The position numbers were made by a program, and so were the translations under genes. From the NCBI GenBank assembly GCA_018817125.1, contig JAHIUN010000015.1, positions 1 to 64,000 on the forward strand: 64,000 nucleotides of DNA. Reading direction: 5' to 3'. Below are positions 22,538-31,122 of the stretch, piece after piece (the stretch's first letter is position 1; each line of letters starts with the position of its first letter). The notes under the pieces were generated by a model that was given only the letters and a program-made list of their open reading frames with translations, had not been told where the DNA came from and searched no databases. This stretch comes from Patescibacteria group bacterium. Lineage in GTDB: Bacteria; Patescibacteriota; Gracilibacteria; UM-FILTER-43-11.

Positions 22538-25258
22538 ATGAAAAAAAATATCCCTTTCATTTTCTCCTTTTTATTTATATTCCTGAAATTTCTGTTGCCG
22601 GCTTATGCCGAATTTCAGGACGTTCCCGATATCTATCTTTATAAAAATGCTATTAATTATGCTTATGAAAGCGGAATTGTAAGCGGTTACCCTGATGGGA
22701 ATTATCTGCCGGATAATTCCATTAATCGCGCTGAATTTACCAAAATTGTAATTAATTCCCAATTCAGTGAAAATGAAATCAATAACTGCAAAACAAGTAA
22801 AACTTTTTCCGACATAAATAGAAATGAATGGTATTATCCTTATATTTGCGTTGCAGTGAATAAAGGGATAATTGACGGATATCCCGACGGCAGCTTTAAA
22901 CCGGGCAATAAAATCAATTTCGTGGAAGCTTCAAAAATCATCATAAATGCTTTTGGCTATAAGGTTTCTTCTTCTGGAATCTGGTATAAGCCTTTTGTTG
23001 AGGCAATGGAAAATATATCCGCGATTCCAGAAACCGTTTATTCATTTGAAAGGAGTATTACACGCGGAGAAATGACAGAAATGGTTTATAGGATAAAAGA
23101 AAAAATTAAAAATAAGCCATCAACCAATTTCTATTCAGAAGATAATGATACGGTAGGCACAACAACTTTTGTTAAACAATATCGGATGAGAGACAGGGCT
23201 TACGCCCATGATGTATTTCAGACATCTGATGGAGGTTATGTTTTTGTGGGCGAAACGCTTAGCGGCTTTGAGACAGATGCTTTTATAAGTAAAGTTTTGG
23301 GTAATGGGCAATGCGAATGGACAAAGCTTTTCCAGACTTTAAATACCGTAACGATTATTCCGGAGTTTGTGAAGACGGGCGAGGAAATAGCGACATCTGT
23401 TGTGGAATTGAAGGACGGAGATTATTTAATGTCCGGCTACATACATGGTTTTATTGATGACGATTATATTTCTGCAATGGAAAACTGGGGTGATTTTTTC
23501 TTTGCTAAATTTGATAAAAATGGAAATCATATTTGGACAAAAATTTTCGGGGATTATGCCGCGGACCAGCCTTATGAACTTTACGCAACTTCGGATGGAG
23601 GATTTTTAATTTCCGGATTTGTTACCAAAATGGGTTTTGGTGAAGACGCGATAAACCTTCCGGGATATTTTGTATTTGTTAAGTTTGATAGCGATGGGAA
23701 TGTTCAGTGGAATAAGGAAACAAGGCCAAATGGAAATTATTTTGAGAGTAAAATTGATTTTAAACCCGATCCTTCCGGCGGATATATTATGGTTACCGAA
23801 GTTCCTTTGCCTGAAACGGATGATTTGTTTGAAGCATCTTTGTCTTCAAGCATGCCCACTGTAGTGAAAATGGATAAGGAACTTAATGTTGAATGGGCAA
23901 AAACAATTGAGGCTATTCCTATGGAGTACCGTATAGCTGTTGAATCGGAAGACGAATTGGGTTATAAATGGGACTACATGAAGATGAGAATGCCGGCGGG
24001 TGACTTTCGGGCTGTGGAAATGACTTCGGATGGTGGCTACCTTGCAATTGGTACGCTTTCGCCGATTACAACAGGTGAAATGGATACCGATGTTAATTAT
24101 GAGTTTATACATTCTCCGACTTTAGCAGGGGTGAAATTTGATAAAAATGGTAATTTTGAGTGGGCGAAAACTATAAAAACCGAGCATTTATCCAATTCGC
24201 GTGTTGATATATCTGTAACTAAAATTAAAGATGATGATTTTATGATCGTAAGAAATGTGATGGGTGAAAGCACTCAGTATGGTAGCAAGTATAATACTAT
24301 GACAAGAAAGACCGAAGAATTATATAATATTTGTGGAGACTGTTCGCCATCAGATATAGAAAATGATCCGGAGCTCAAATCGGTCTATGACGCTTATATC
24401 GACTCCCGAGAAAATTGGATGGATACAGCTAGAAATCATCTTGAACTTATTAAAGTCGATGATGATTTTAATGTGAAATGGGTAAAAAAGATCGGCGATG
24501 ACAGGGCAACTTATTTTGGAGAAATATATCCAACTTCGGATTACGGGGTTGTAATATCGGGACAATATCATACTGATGTACTTAATTTTATTTCTTCTGG
24601 TATAAAATTTTTCTTTTCCGATGCGGTATTAATAAAACTTGATATTAACGGAAATATCACTGGTAATGATGAGTATGTGTCCGATTATTATTCCATAACA
24701 ATCGGCAACCTGACTCCATATATTAAAAGCTACGATCTAATTCCTGCTATTTCCAATTTCATAGCTGCTGTTGATTTTTTCAAAACGCCTCAAACGCCCG
24801 TTTATTCTACGAAAATTACTTCATTGAGCGAAGCTGGTTATGAAACGGTTTCTTTATCGGATCCGGGGGCATTTATAAATTTTGGCTTAAGTGTCGAACC
24901 GGAAATTGGCACAACCACAAGTTGGGCAAAAATTTATTATGATGGCATAGAACCCGTTGAAACCGAAAATAAAAAAAGTCATGAAGTTCATGAAGAACTT
25001 ATGCCAATTCTTAATGAAATTTTTGATAACAAGGTGAAATTAAGAGATAACTTTGGTGGATTGTCTTTAGATTATGCCTTTAACCGGCTTATAATGAAAA
25101 ATGATATAACTGCTGTTCAAAAATATTTGGAAAATTTGGGCTATGAGACAGCTGATGCAAATGATAACAAATTAATTATGATGAAAGTAGGCAGAACTCT
25201 TAATTTACTTTTTTCACTAACAAATAAAATGAGAGGAACATTAAATGTCACCTATTAG
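22538..25258 (+). CDS. SLH-domain surface protein with propeller-like repeats
   Basis: A 906-residue exported protein. A signal peptide (PFIFSFLFIFLKFLLPAYA) is followed by three S-layer-homology domains (~25-200: FQDVPDIYLYKNAINYAYESG, GYPDGNYLPDNSINRAEF, GYPDGSFKPGNKINFVEA). The rest has repeats of the form TSDGGYVFVGE, LKDGDYLMSGY, TSDGGFLISGF, DPSGGYIMVTE, TSDGGYLAIGT with KFDKNGNxxWxK between them, typical of beta-propeller-like proteins. The SLH domains probably bind it to the wall or S-layer. It is AT-rich compared with the core genes and lies in the island. Confidence 0.88.
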   Translation: MKKNIPFIFSFLFIFLKFLLPAYAEFQDVPDIYLYKNAINYAYESGIVSGYPDGNYLPDNSINRAEFTKIVINSQFSENEINNCKTSKTFSDINRNEWYYPYICVAVNKGIIDGYPDGSFKPGNKINFVEASKIIINAFGYKVSSSGIWYKPFVEAMENISAIPETVYSFERSITRGEMTEMVYRIKEKIKNKPSTNFYSEDNDTVGTTTFVKQYRMRDRAYAHDVFQTSDGGYVFVGETLSGFETDAFISKVLGNGQCEWTKLFQTLNTVTIIPEFVKTGEEIATSVVELKDGDYLMSGYIHGFIDDDYISAMENWGDFFFAKFDKNGNHIWTKIFGDYAADQPYELYATSDGGFLISGFVTKMGFGEDAINLPGYFVFVKFDSDGNVQWNKETRPNGNYFESKIDFKPDPSGGYIMVTEVPLPETDDLFEASLSSSMPTVVKMDKELNVEWAKTIEAIPMEYRIAVESEDELGYKWDYMKMRMPAGDFRAVEMTSDGGYLAIGTLSPITTGEMDTDVNYEFIHSPTLAGVKFDKNGNFEWAKTIKTEHLSNSRVDISVTKIKDDDFMIVRNVMGESTQYGSKYNTMTRKTEELYNICGDCSPSDIENDPELKSVYDAYIDSRENWMDTARNHLELIKVDDDFNVKWVKKIGDDRATYFGEIYPTSDYGVVISGQYHTDVLNFISSGIKFFFSDAVLIKLDINGNITGNDEYVSDYYSITIGNLTPYIKSYDLIPAISNFIAAVDFFKTPQTPVYSTKITSLSEAGYETVSLSDPGAFINFGLSVEPEIGTTTSWAKIYYDGIEPVETENKKSHEVHEELMPILNEIFDNKVKLRDNFGGLSLDYAFNRLIMKNDITAVQKYLENLGYETADANDNKLIMMKVGRTLNLLFSLTNKMRGTLNVTY

Positions 25259-25299
25259 AAGTCTCACTTAAAATTAATTAATATTTTTTTGTTTTTTTA

Positions 25300-25339
25300 A
25301 AGCCAAAAACAAATAGAAAATAAGTAGGAAAATCCGTGC
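25300..25339 (+). repeat. Island repeat R, copy 3
   Basis: AAGCCAAAAACAAA, GAAAATAAG and AAAATCC blocks shared with copy 2. It lies just after the SLH protein and just before the conserved aroC region, so it may mark the far edge of the accessory stretch. Confidence 0.6.
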
Positions 25340-25351
25340 TACCATTTTGAT

Positions 25352-25651
25352 TTAATAAAAGTACCCCACAAAAAATCCAAACAAACCGGAAATAATATCG
25401 CCTACATAGCGATTCATCCAACACTCTCTTTCTTTAAAGAAGATTTTTTTTCGATTATGATCATAATCCTCCATTGCCCGCTCAATAAATTCCCATACAT
25501 AATTCATGACAACAAAAATCAATAATGCATGTTCCAGTGAATAAGCGGTTAAGAAGAATTTAGTCATCATAAAATAAAAAGCCGCATGACCAAATGACCA
25601 AAAATCAAAAATAGCCTCTGATTTTTTGCCGAATAGTTTTAATTTTTTCAT
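25352..25651 (-). CDS. Small membrane protein coupled to aroC
   Basis: A 99-residue protein with two or three hydrophobic helices ([57 protein letters not shown]). The WEFIE and [10 protein letters not shown] motifs recall small VanZ/DUF2585-like membrane proteins, without a firm match. Its ATG overlaps the aroC TGA (ATGA), so the two are probably co-translated. Confidence 0.65.
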   Translation of the reverse strand: MKKLKLFGKKSEAIFDFWSFGHAAFYFMMTKFFLTAYSLEHALLIFVVMNYVWEFIERAMEDYDHNRKKIFFKERECWMNRYVGDIISGLFGFFVGYFY

Positions 25652-26622
25652 TTAACTGTTTTTTGTATCAAATATTCATCTGCCAGTACCAGTGCGGCCA
25701 TGGATTCGACAATTGGAAGAGCACGTAAGGCAATGCAGGGATCGTGCCGGCCTTCGATTTCGATAGTTTTTTTACTGCCTTTCTGGTCGATTGTTTGCTG
25801 TTTTTTGGCGATGGAGGCAGTCGGTTTAAAGGCCACGCGGAATATGATATCCATTCCGTTGCTGATGCCGCCTACTACACCTCCTGCGTGATTGGTTTTG
25901 GTCATCACTTTACCCTTTTTTGTCAGGATTTCATCATTATGTTCAGACCCTTTCATCTCCGCACCTTTAAAACCGCTTCCAATTTCGAATCCTTTTGTTC
26001 CAGGAATGCTGAGCATAGCCTGAGCCAAGCGGGCATCCAGTTTTTCGAAAACCGGGCTTCCCAGTCCAGCGGGGATGTTCTGAATCACACATTCAATCAG
26101 ACCGCCGATTGAATCACCTTCTTTTCTGGCCGCTTCTATGGTTTTAAAATCAGGGCTGATGAGGGTGGTTTTGAATGTGATGAAAGGGATGATCTTTTTG
26201 GCAATGGCGCCGGCGGCGACCCGGGCAGTGGTTTCCCGCGCGCTGGCACGTCCGCCCCCGCGATGATCCCGAAATCCATATTTCTCGTCGTAAGTGAAGT
26301 CGGCATGGCTGGGACGGTACAGGTTTTTCAATTTTTCGTAATCTTTCGATCGCGTGTCGGTATTCCGGATGATAAGACTAATCGGTGTGCCGGTTGCTTT
26401 ATTCTCAAAAATACCGGAAAGGATTTCGATTTTATCCGCTTCTTTGCGTGCGGTTGTTGATTGGCTTTGCCCGGGCTTCCGGCGATCCAGCTCCTTCTGA
26501 ATGTCTTTTTCGTGGATCTTCAGCCCTGCCGGGCAGCCGTCGATCACGACGCCAGTGGCCGGTCCGTGTGATTCGCCCCAGGTGGTGATTTTAAAAAGGG
26601 TTCCAAAAGAGTTTCCAGACAT
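25648..26622 (-). CDS. aroC: Chorismate synthase
   Basis: A 324-residue enzyme converting EPSP to chorismate with reduced FMN, the last shikimate-pathway step. Signatures: [67 protein letters not shown] and [17 protein letters not shown]. It is a little shorter than the typical ~360 residues. No other shikimate genes are in the window. Stop is TGA. Confidence 0.96.
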   Translation of the reverse strand: MSGNSFGTLFKITTWGESHGPATGVVIDGCPAGLKIHEKDIQKELDRRKPGQSQSTTARKEADKIEILSGIFENKATGTPISLIIRNTDTRSKDYEKLKNLYRPSHADFTYDEKYGFRDHRGGGRASARETTARVAAGAIAKKIIPFITFKTTLISPDFKTIEAARKEGDSIGGLIECVIQNIPAGLGSPVFEKLDARLAQAMLSIPGTKGFEIGSGFKGAEMKGSEHNDEILTKKGKVMTKTNHAGGVVGGISNGMDIIFRVAFKPTASIAKKQQTIDQKGSKKTIEIEGRHDPCIALRALPIVESMAALVLADEYLIQKTVK

Positions 26623-26639
26623 ATTTTAAAATTTAGTTG

Positions 26640-26712
26640 CTTTATCAGTATATCAAATACGTCTGACATTTGACATGTGACAAAGTAAGTCAAATGTTAA
26701 AGGTTAAATGTC
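26640..26712. repeat. Word-repeat palindrome upstream of aroC
   Basis: TGACATTTGACA on the left pairs with GTCAAATGTTAA and TTAAATGTCA words on the right. It uses the same words as the palindrome at 986-1023. Confidence 0.55.
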
Positions 26713-26713
26713 A

Positions 26714-27832
26714 TCAGAGCATGAGGGTCGAGACTAAGGCGAACGCGCTGAGGATAATAATAATGCCGATAATTGCGTTTTTGATGATGCTTTTAGCCCT
26801 TTGCACCATTTCATCGTTCCCATAATTGGCGATCATGCTGGCGGCGCCGTAGATCATGGCGGCAAAGGCAATCAGCCCGACGAACCCAAGAATAAATTGC
26901 AGTATGGTGCCGATGGTGGCGATGATATTACCCACATTTCCGGTTGTGATCTCATCACCCGTTTCCCGTATGGGGCGAAGGTAAAGGTTTTCCACAAAGA
27001 TCTGATTTACCGCAATAATAACAAGGCCGATGACAATCCAGAGAATTGACCTTTTCTGTTCGGTAATCTTTTCTTCTTCGCCTGATGCCGCAATAGTCTT
27101 ATACCCGCTGATGATGATCATCAGGATGGCCACTGCGCCGATGAGCGCTTTGATGAAAGAAACAAGCCCAAGGATTTCCGCGTCGATGCCGGCGCCGGCC
27201 TCCGGTATTACACCGCGTTCCACGCCCGGTACTCCGTAAACCAGGACAATCAGGCGTTCCAGGATCAGGACGATGGCCAGGCCGATCATGGCATAGATGA
27301 TGCTGTTTTTTTGTTCCTTAATTGTTTCCTCATTGCCATAAGCCATGATCATGCGGATGCCGGCGATGACGATCCAGATGATGGCCAGGGAACCCAGCAG
27401 ATTCCGGAACACTTTAACGATCGATAACACGACCGACTGGATCTGGCTTTCCCCACGGAAGCGGATTTCGTTTACGATCAGGCTGACTGTGTCGTTGTCG
27501 AAAGGGGTTCCGTCAATAAACGTCAGGCCTTCTAAATAGGTTGTGAGTGCGTCGACATTCCCAAGAGCCTGATCGTATTCGGCTAGGCCGGCTACATCAT
27601 CCAGGTTCCCGGCACCTTCCAGATCGAGAATCTCGATGACCTCCGGTGGCAGATTCCCCCAGTCGGTTTCGGAATAATCCGCTACTTTAATATCTTCTTC
27701 CTCCAGCCGGTCCTTAATGGCATCAAGCGGGTCATCAAACAGGGTATCCTGCGCTTGTACAGGATTAATTCCTCCTAAAAAAAGAGTGATAAGAAGAAGA
27801 AAAAATCCGCATTTTTTTAAGATAAAAGTCAT
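26714..27832 (-). CDS. Concatenated TrbC/VirB2-like pilin protein (three modules)
   Basis: A 372-residue exported membrane protein. Signal peptide (FLLLITLFLGGINPVQA), ~110 acidic residues, then three two-helix modules. Each has a hydrophobic helix, a short loop and a second helix: AYGNEETIKEQKNSIIYAMIGLAIV, ASGEEEKITEQKRSILWIVIGLVII, NYGNDEMVQRAKSIIKNAIIGIIII (the shared pattern is G-acidic-E-x-I/V, then K before the second helix). Single modules of this type are annotated as TrbC/VirB2 pilins in CPR genomes. Three joined copies make a different object. It pairs with the 27833 gene. Confidence 0.8.
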   Translation of the reverse strand: MTFILKKCGFFLLLITLFLGGINPVQAQDTLFDDPLDAIKDRLEEEDIKVADYSETDWGNLPPEVIEILDLEGAGNLDDVAGLAEYDQALGNVDALTTYLEGLTFIDGTPFDNDTVSLIVNEIRFRGESQIQSVVLSIVKVFRNLLGSLAIIWIVIAGIRMIMAYGNEETIKEQKNSIIYAMIGLAIVLILERLIVLVYGVPGVERGVIPEAGAGIDAEILGLVSFIKALIGAVAILMIIISGYKTIAASGEEEKITEQKRSILWIVIGLVIIAVNQIFVENLYLRPIRETGDEITTGNVGNIIATIGTILQFILGFVGLIAFAAMIYGAASMIANYGNDEMVQRAKSIIKNAIIGIIIILSAFALVSTLML

Positions 27833-28747
27833 TTACGCTTGAGGGGGTAAAAGGTCTGCGGGGGAGAAAAAGGTGTTCACCAGCGCGTAGGCGGCATAAA
27901 TAAAGATGATTCCGGTCACCCCGCCGATAATCATGTTTTTGGCGGTTTTGGCCCGTTCTTCGTTCTCGAAGGCAGTCAGGTACATAAAACCAGCAGATAT
28001 TGTGAAAAGGATGGCGACAGGCCCCAGAAACACCAATAGAAGTCGGATTACTCCGGAGATCTGAGTAAGGCTTTCCGTGGTTTCGGCTACAGTACCTTCT
28101 TCTACTACATAAATCGCATTTACGATTCCACTTGCCATTAAGATCATCAGCATGCCAATTCCGCTCCAGGTCAGGTTCCGTTTTTGCTTGTCGATAGTCT
28201 CCTGATCTCCTCCTGCGGTGACCAGGCGGATTCCGCTGATGGTCATTAAAAGCACGATGATGGAACCGAACAGCCATTTTAGATAATCAGTGATATCTCT
28301 TAATTTATCCCGTCCGGCTTCAAAGTCGATCAGGTTTTCGGAGGTAGATTGTTCCGGATTAAAGATATTGGCCACCTGTTCGGCCAGCATCAGGACCACA
28401 AAGCCGACGAATATCCATAGGAAATTAGTTTTTTGTTTACTGATGGTCTCCTCCTTCCCGCGGGAAAAGATCAAATTGGTGGCATACAGGATGCCGAAAA
28501 TCAGTGCGGCTCCGCCCATCACATATTTTACAATGCTGATAAGCCGTTTGATGACGCTCACAGCCACATCTTCTCCAGATTCACCGGGTGCTCCTCCAAA
28601 ACTCTTCAGGTCATTCCTTAAAAACTGATCCCACGCACCTCCTAATGCCCCCTGAGCATGCGCCGTTTTGAAAAACACTAAAAGCACGGCGCAGAAGAGG
28701 GCTACCGGCCATAGAAAATTCAGGAATTTTTTAATTTTTTCAGTCAT
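27833..28747 (-). CDS. Concatenated TrbC/VirB2-like pilin protein (second copy)
   Basis: A 304-residue paralogue of the gene directly after it. A signal peptide ends near FFKTAHAQ. Three modules carry SRGKEETISKQKTNFLWIFVG, AGGDQETIDKQKRNLTWSGIG and AFENEERAKTAKNMIIGGVTG. The third module is the most diverged. The start of the next gene follows its stop with no gap, so the pair is one operon. Roles in a secretion or type IV-like surface apparatus are inferred from the pilin similarity only. Confidence 0.8.
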   Translation of the reverse strand: MTEKIKKFLNFLWPVALFCAVLLVFFKTAHAQGALGGAWDQFLRNDLKSFGGAPGESGEDVAVSVIKRLISIVKYVMGGAALIFGILYATNLIFSRGKEETISKQKTNFLWIFVGFVVLMLAEQVANIFNPEQSTSENLIDFEAGRDKLRDITDYLKWLFGSIIVLLMTISGIRLVTAGGDQETIDKQKRNLTWSGIGMLMILMASGIVNAIYVVEEGTVAETTESLTQISGVIRLLLVFLGPVAILFTISAGFMYLTAFENEERAKTAKNMIIGGVTGIIFIYAAYALVNTFFSPADLLPPQA

Positions 28748-28777
28748 TGTGTTTTTATACTGTCATTATTTTACCAT

Positions 28778-28870
28778 AAAACGAAATGACGAAACAACGA
28801 AATGACGAAATAATATTTTTATCAATCATATCGTTTTCTTGTCATTTCGTTATCTCGTTACGTTGTTTAA
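28778..28870. repeat. Word-repeat palindrome downstream of the pilin promoter region
   Basis: ACGAAATGACGAAAC words on the left and GTCATTTCGTTATCTCGTTA words on the right form a large imperfect inverted repeat. Confidence 0.65.
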
Positions 28871-28877
28871 AAAAGAT

Positions 28878-28904
28878 TTGCATTGGGGGATGTTTTGTTA
28901 TAAA
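28878..28904 (+). promoter_or_regulatory. Possible promoter of rpmF-nusB-rnc
   Basis: TTGCAT (28878-28883) and TATAAA (28899-28904), 15 bp apart. Spacing is short for sigma-70; position ahead of the operon supports it. Confidence 0.4.
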
Positions 28905-28910
28905 CTAACT

Positions 28911-29012
28911 GAGCTAATAATTAAGATTATTAGGATTATTACGACTGTTAGGAATTGAATTATCTATCGTAATTGTCTAAATAATCTTAATAGTCATAAT
29001 AGTCCTAATAAC
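28911..29012. repeat. Word-repeat palindrome abutting rpmF
   Basis: ATTAAGATTATTAGGATTATTACG on the left is answered in inverted orientation by CTTAATAGTCATAATAGTCCTAATAAC on the right, ending directly at the rpmF ATG. No SD is present. Confidence 0.6.
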
Positions 29013-29252
29013 ATGGCTAAAAGATCTACCCCGAAAAAACAACAGGCAAATTCCCAGACTTCCCGTCGCTTCAAGTCGTTCCAGAATCGCGCCCGTAAGC
29101 GATTGGCTAATACCGCCAAAATATCTACTTGCCCCCAATGTAAAGAATCCAAGCTTTCTCATACAGCTTGTCAGGGCTGTGGCTATTATAAGGGCAGGAA
29201 GGCTTTGGATATGGAGAAACAGATTGATAAGATCACTAAGGTGAAAGCTTAA
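29013..29252 (+). CDS. rpmF: 50S ribosomal protein bL32
   Basis: A 79-residue large-subunit protein. The N-terminus [19 protein letters not shown] is a normal variant of the family, followed by a zinc ribbon with CPQC and CQGC (C-x2-C ... C-x2-C) and the [16 protein letters not shown] block. It is slightly longer than usual because of a 15-residue C-terminal extension. It leads a run with nusB and rnc. Confidence 0.95.
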   Translation: MAKRSTPKKQQANSQTSRRFKSFQNRARKRLANTAKISTCPQCKESKLSHTACQGCGYYKGRKALDMEKQIDKITKVKA

Positions 29253-29322
29253 TTTATTTCTGATCTCAGATTTCTGATTTCTGATTCAGGTCCGAAATCT
29301 TAAATCTTAAATCTTTAACATC
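29253..29322. repeat. Word repeat between rpmF and nusB
   Basis: Repeated TCTGATTTCTGAT and AATCTTAAATCTTAAATCTT words fill the spacer up to the nusB start. Confidence 0.5.
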
Positions 29323-29760
29323 ATGGCTAGTTGGAGACATCTATCACGCGTGATTGTCATGCAAAGCTTCTTTGAAAGCTTTGTGCGTCAGTGCGAGCTG
29401 GAGGCTGTTTTGGAGTATAATTTAAAGGAATACGGAGAGAAGGTCACGGACACTGTTTTTGCCAAGAATTTGGCACAGAAGATGAGGCGCAATCAGAAGA
29501 AAGTCGAAAAGATTATCCAAAAACACGCTCCTGAATGGCCTCTTGCGAAGATGAATCCGGTTGAGCGGACGATTTTGACTTTGGGAATTACGGAGCTTAT
29601 GGATCCGGAGCCTGATGTGCCTATGAGTGTCGCGATTGATGAGGCGATTGAATTGGCAAAGGCTTATGGTGATGAGAATAGTGGTAAATTTATCAACGGG
29701 GTTTTGAATTCTGTGGCTCATGATGATACAATAGCCAAGAAAACCAATCCTAAATCTTAA
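29323..29760 (+). CDS. nusB: Transcription antitermination factor NusB
   Basis: A 145-residue all-helical NusB-family protein, which with NusE/S10 binds boxA in rRNA antitermination. The start [19 protein letters not shown] replaces the usual R-x-x-A-(L/V)-Q-x-L-(Y/F) opening with an equivalent; [22 protein letters not shown] and [29 protein letters not shown] are the family core. Length matches. It lies between rpmF and rnc. Confidence 0.92.
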   Translation: MASWRHLSRVIVMQSFFESFVRQCELEAVLEYNLKEYGEKVTDTVFAKNLAQKMRRNQKKVEKIIQKHAPEWPLAKMNPVERTILTLGITELMDPEPDVPMSVAIDEAIELAKAYGDENSGKFINGVLNSVAHDDTIAKKTNPKS

Positions 29761-29829
29761 TTTCTAAATTCAAACCTGATTTGAAATAAGAAATTAGTGT
29801 TTAGGGCTTACTTCTTAAAAATAAGTCCT

Positions 29830-30510
29830 ATGTACAAAAAACTTGAAAAAAAGATCGGTCTTAAATTCAAAGACTGGCATTTGCTGCGCGTCGCTTTTGT
29901 TCACCGTTCGTATCTAAACGAACATAAAGACAGTAAACTCGGGAGCAATGAACGGCTCGAATTTTTAGGTGATGCGGTTTTAGAGCTGGTGGTGACGGAA
30001 CATCTTTACATTACCTATCCCAATCCGGAAGGCGAGCTGACCAATTGGCGGTCTGCTTTGGTAAAAGGTGAGATGCTCGCTAAGATATCTCAGGAGCTCA
30101 AGCTTGGCGAATATCTTTATCTAAGCCATGGGGAAGAGAATTCCGGTGGGCGTAAAAAAGATTATTTACTAGCGAATACTTTCGAGGCCCTGATCGGTGT
30201 GATTTATATGGAGCTTGGATACGAAAAAGCAAAAGAGTTTATACATAAATTTTTACTGGTCCATTTGGAAGGCATCCTTGAAAAGGGGGGGCATATTGAT
30301 GCCAAATCCAAATTTCAGGAAATTGCACAGGAAAAACTGGGTGTCACACCGCTTTATCAGTTATTGCATGATGAAGGACCTGATCATGACAAGGTCTTTA
30401 CGATGGGCGCCTACGTTGAAGAGCGGGTCGTTGGCAAGGGGAAGGGGAGCAGTAAACAGATTGCTGAACAGAAGGCTGCTGAGGATGCACTAAAGCGTTT
30501 AAAATGGTGA
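29830..30510 (+). CDS. rnc: Ribonuclease III
   Basis: A 226-residue double-strand-specific RNase that processes rRNA. The nuclease domain has the signature NERLEFLGDAVLELVV with the catalytic acidic residues, plus HRSYLNE and NTFEALIGVIYMELG. A C-terminal dsRNA-binding domain (DAKSKFQEIAQEKLGVTPLYQLL ... GKGKGSSKQIAEQKAAEDAL) follows. I start at MYKKLEKKIG; a GTG 11 codons upstream is open but lies in word-repeat DNA. Confidence 0.96.
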   Translation: MYKKLEKKIGLKFKDWHLLRVAFVHRSYLNEHKDSKLGSNERLEFLGDAVLELVVTEHLYITYPNPEGELTNWRSALVKGEMLAKISQELKLGEYLYLSHGEENSGGRKKDYLLANTFEALIGVIYMELGYEKAKEFIHKFLLVHLEGILEKGGHIDAKSKFQEIAQEKLGVTPLYQLLHDEGPDHDKVFTMGAYVEERVVGKGKGSSKQIAEQKAAEDALKRLKW

Positions 30511-30515
30511 CCTTA

Positions 30516-30600
30516 AAAGAATAGCTAAAAGGATTGTCTAAGAATTGCTCTAGTAAAAGTTTATAAGCAATTCTTCTAGCCATTCTTAAGCTATCCTTAT
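30516..30600. repeat. Word-repeat palindrome between rnc and khpB
   Basis: AAGAATTGCT and AGCAATTCTT form an inner perfect 10-bp stem; AGAATAGC/GCTATCCTT-type words extend it imperfectly to ~80 bases. It lies between convergent genes and may serve as a two-way terminator. Confidence 0.65.
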
Positions 30601-31058
30601 TTAGGTATGATCTTGATCTGCCGCTGTTCACCTTCACCCACGCTTTCCGTGATGATTTTGTCTTTGAATTGGGCGCTGTCTGCCAGATGCAGGTGGATCT
30701 TCCGTCGAAAATAAGGGTTCATAGGAGGGAGTATGATTTCTTTTTGATTGCTGATGGCCATTTCGGCTTTGCGTTCTGCCAGGCGAAGCACACTTTCTTC
30801 CTGCCGTTTTTTGTATTGATCCACATCCACGATGACCTGCACCTTGCTTTCGACACCCTGTTTCCAAATCAGGCATTTTAAAATATGCTGAATGGCCGCG
30901 ATGGTTTCGCCATGCCAGCCGATCAGCAGACTTGATTTTTCCGTTTCGATTTCCGCGTAGTAAGCGGTTTCAGTCTCTTTGGTGATTTTAACACCGGTGT
31001 AGGGAACCCCTAAAATATTGAGGAGCTTTTCCAGTGTTTCTTTGATCAGTAATTCCAT
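30597..31058 (-). CDS. khpB: KhpB/Jag RNA-binding protein
   Basis: A 153-residue protein with a KH-like domain (SLLIGWHGETIAAIQHILKCLIW) and an R3H domain (LRLAERKAEMAISNQKEIILPPMNPYFRRKIHLHLAD). This family, also called Jag or SpoIIIJ-associated protein, is encoded beside yidC across bacteria and binds RNA to regulate cell-wall and division genes. The usual Jag N-terminal domain is missing, leaving only KH and R3H. The R3H core is kept. Confidence 0.92.
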   Translation of the reverse strand: MELLIKETLEKLLNILGVPYTGVKITKETETAYYAEIETEKSSLLIGWHGETIAAIQHILKCLIWKQGVESKVQVIVDVDQYKKRQEESVLRLAERKAEMAISNQKEIILPPMNPYFRRKIHLHLADSAQFKDKIITESVGEGEQRQIKIIPK

Positions 31059-31122
31059 AATTTATAATTTGTAATTTGTAACTTGTAATTTTAATCAAAT
31101 TGCCAGTTACAAATTACTGATT
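31059..31122. repeat. Word repeat between yidC and khpB
   Basis: TTGTAATTTGTAACTTGTAATT words on the left and AGTTACAAATTACT on the right form an imperfect inverted repeat. Confidence 0.5.

Noticed and set aside
13149-25651. An integrase or transposase gene inside the tRNA-Met region
   Set aside because: Every sizeable frame was examined; none shows a tyrosine or serine recombinase or transposase motif.
28911-29322. AT-rich repeats considered as a CRISPR array
   Set aside because: Words are short, degenerate and inverted, with no uniform repeat-spacer unit; no cas gene is in the window.
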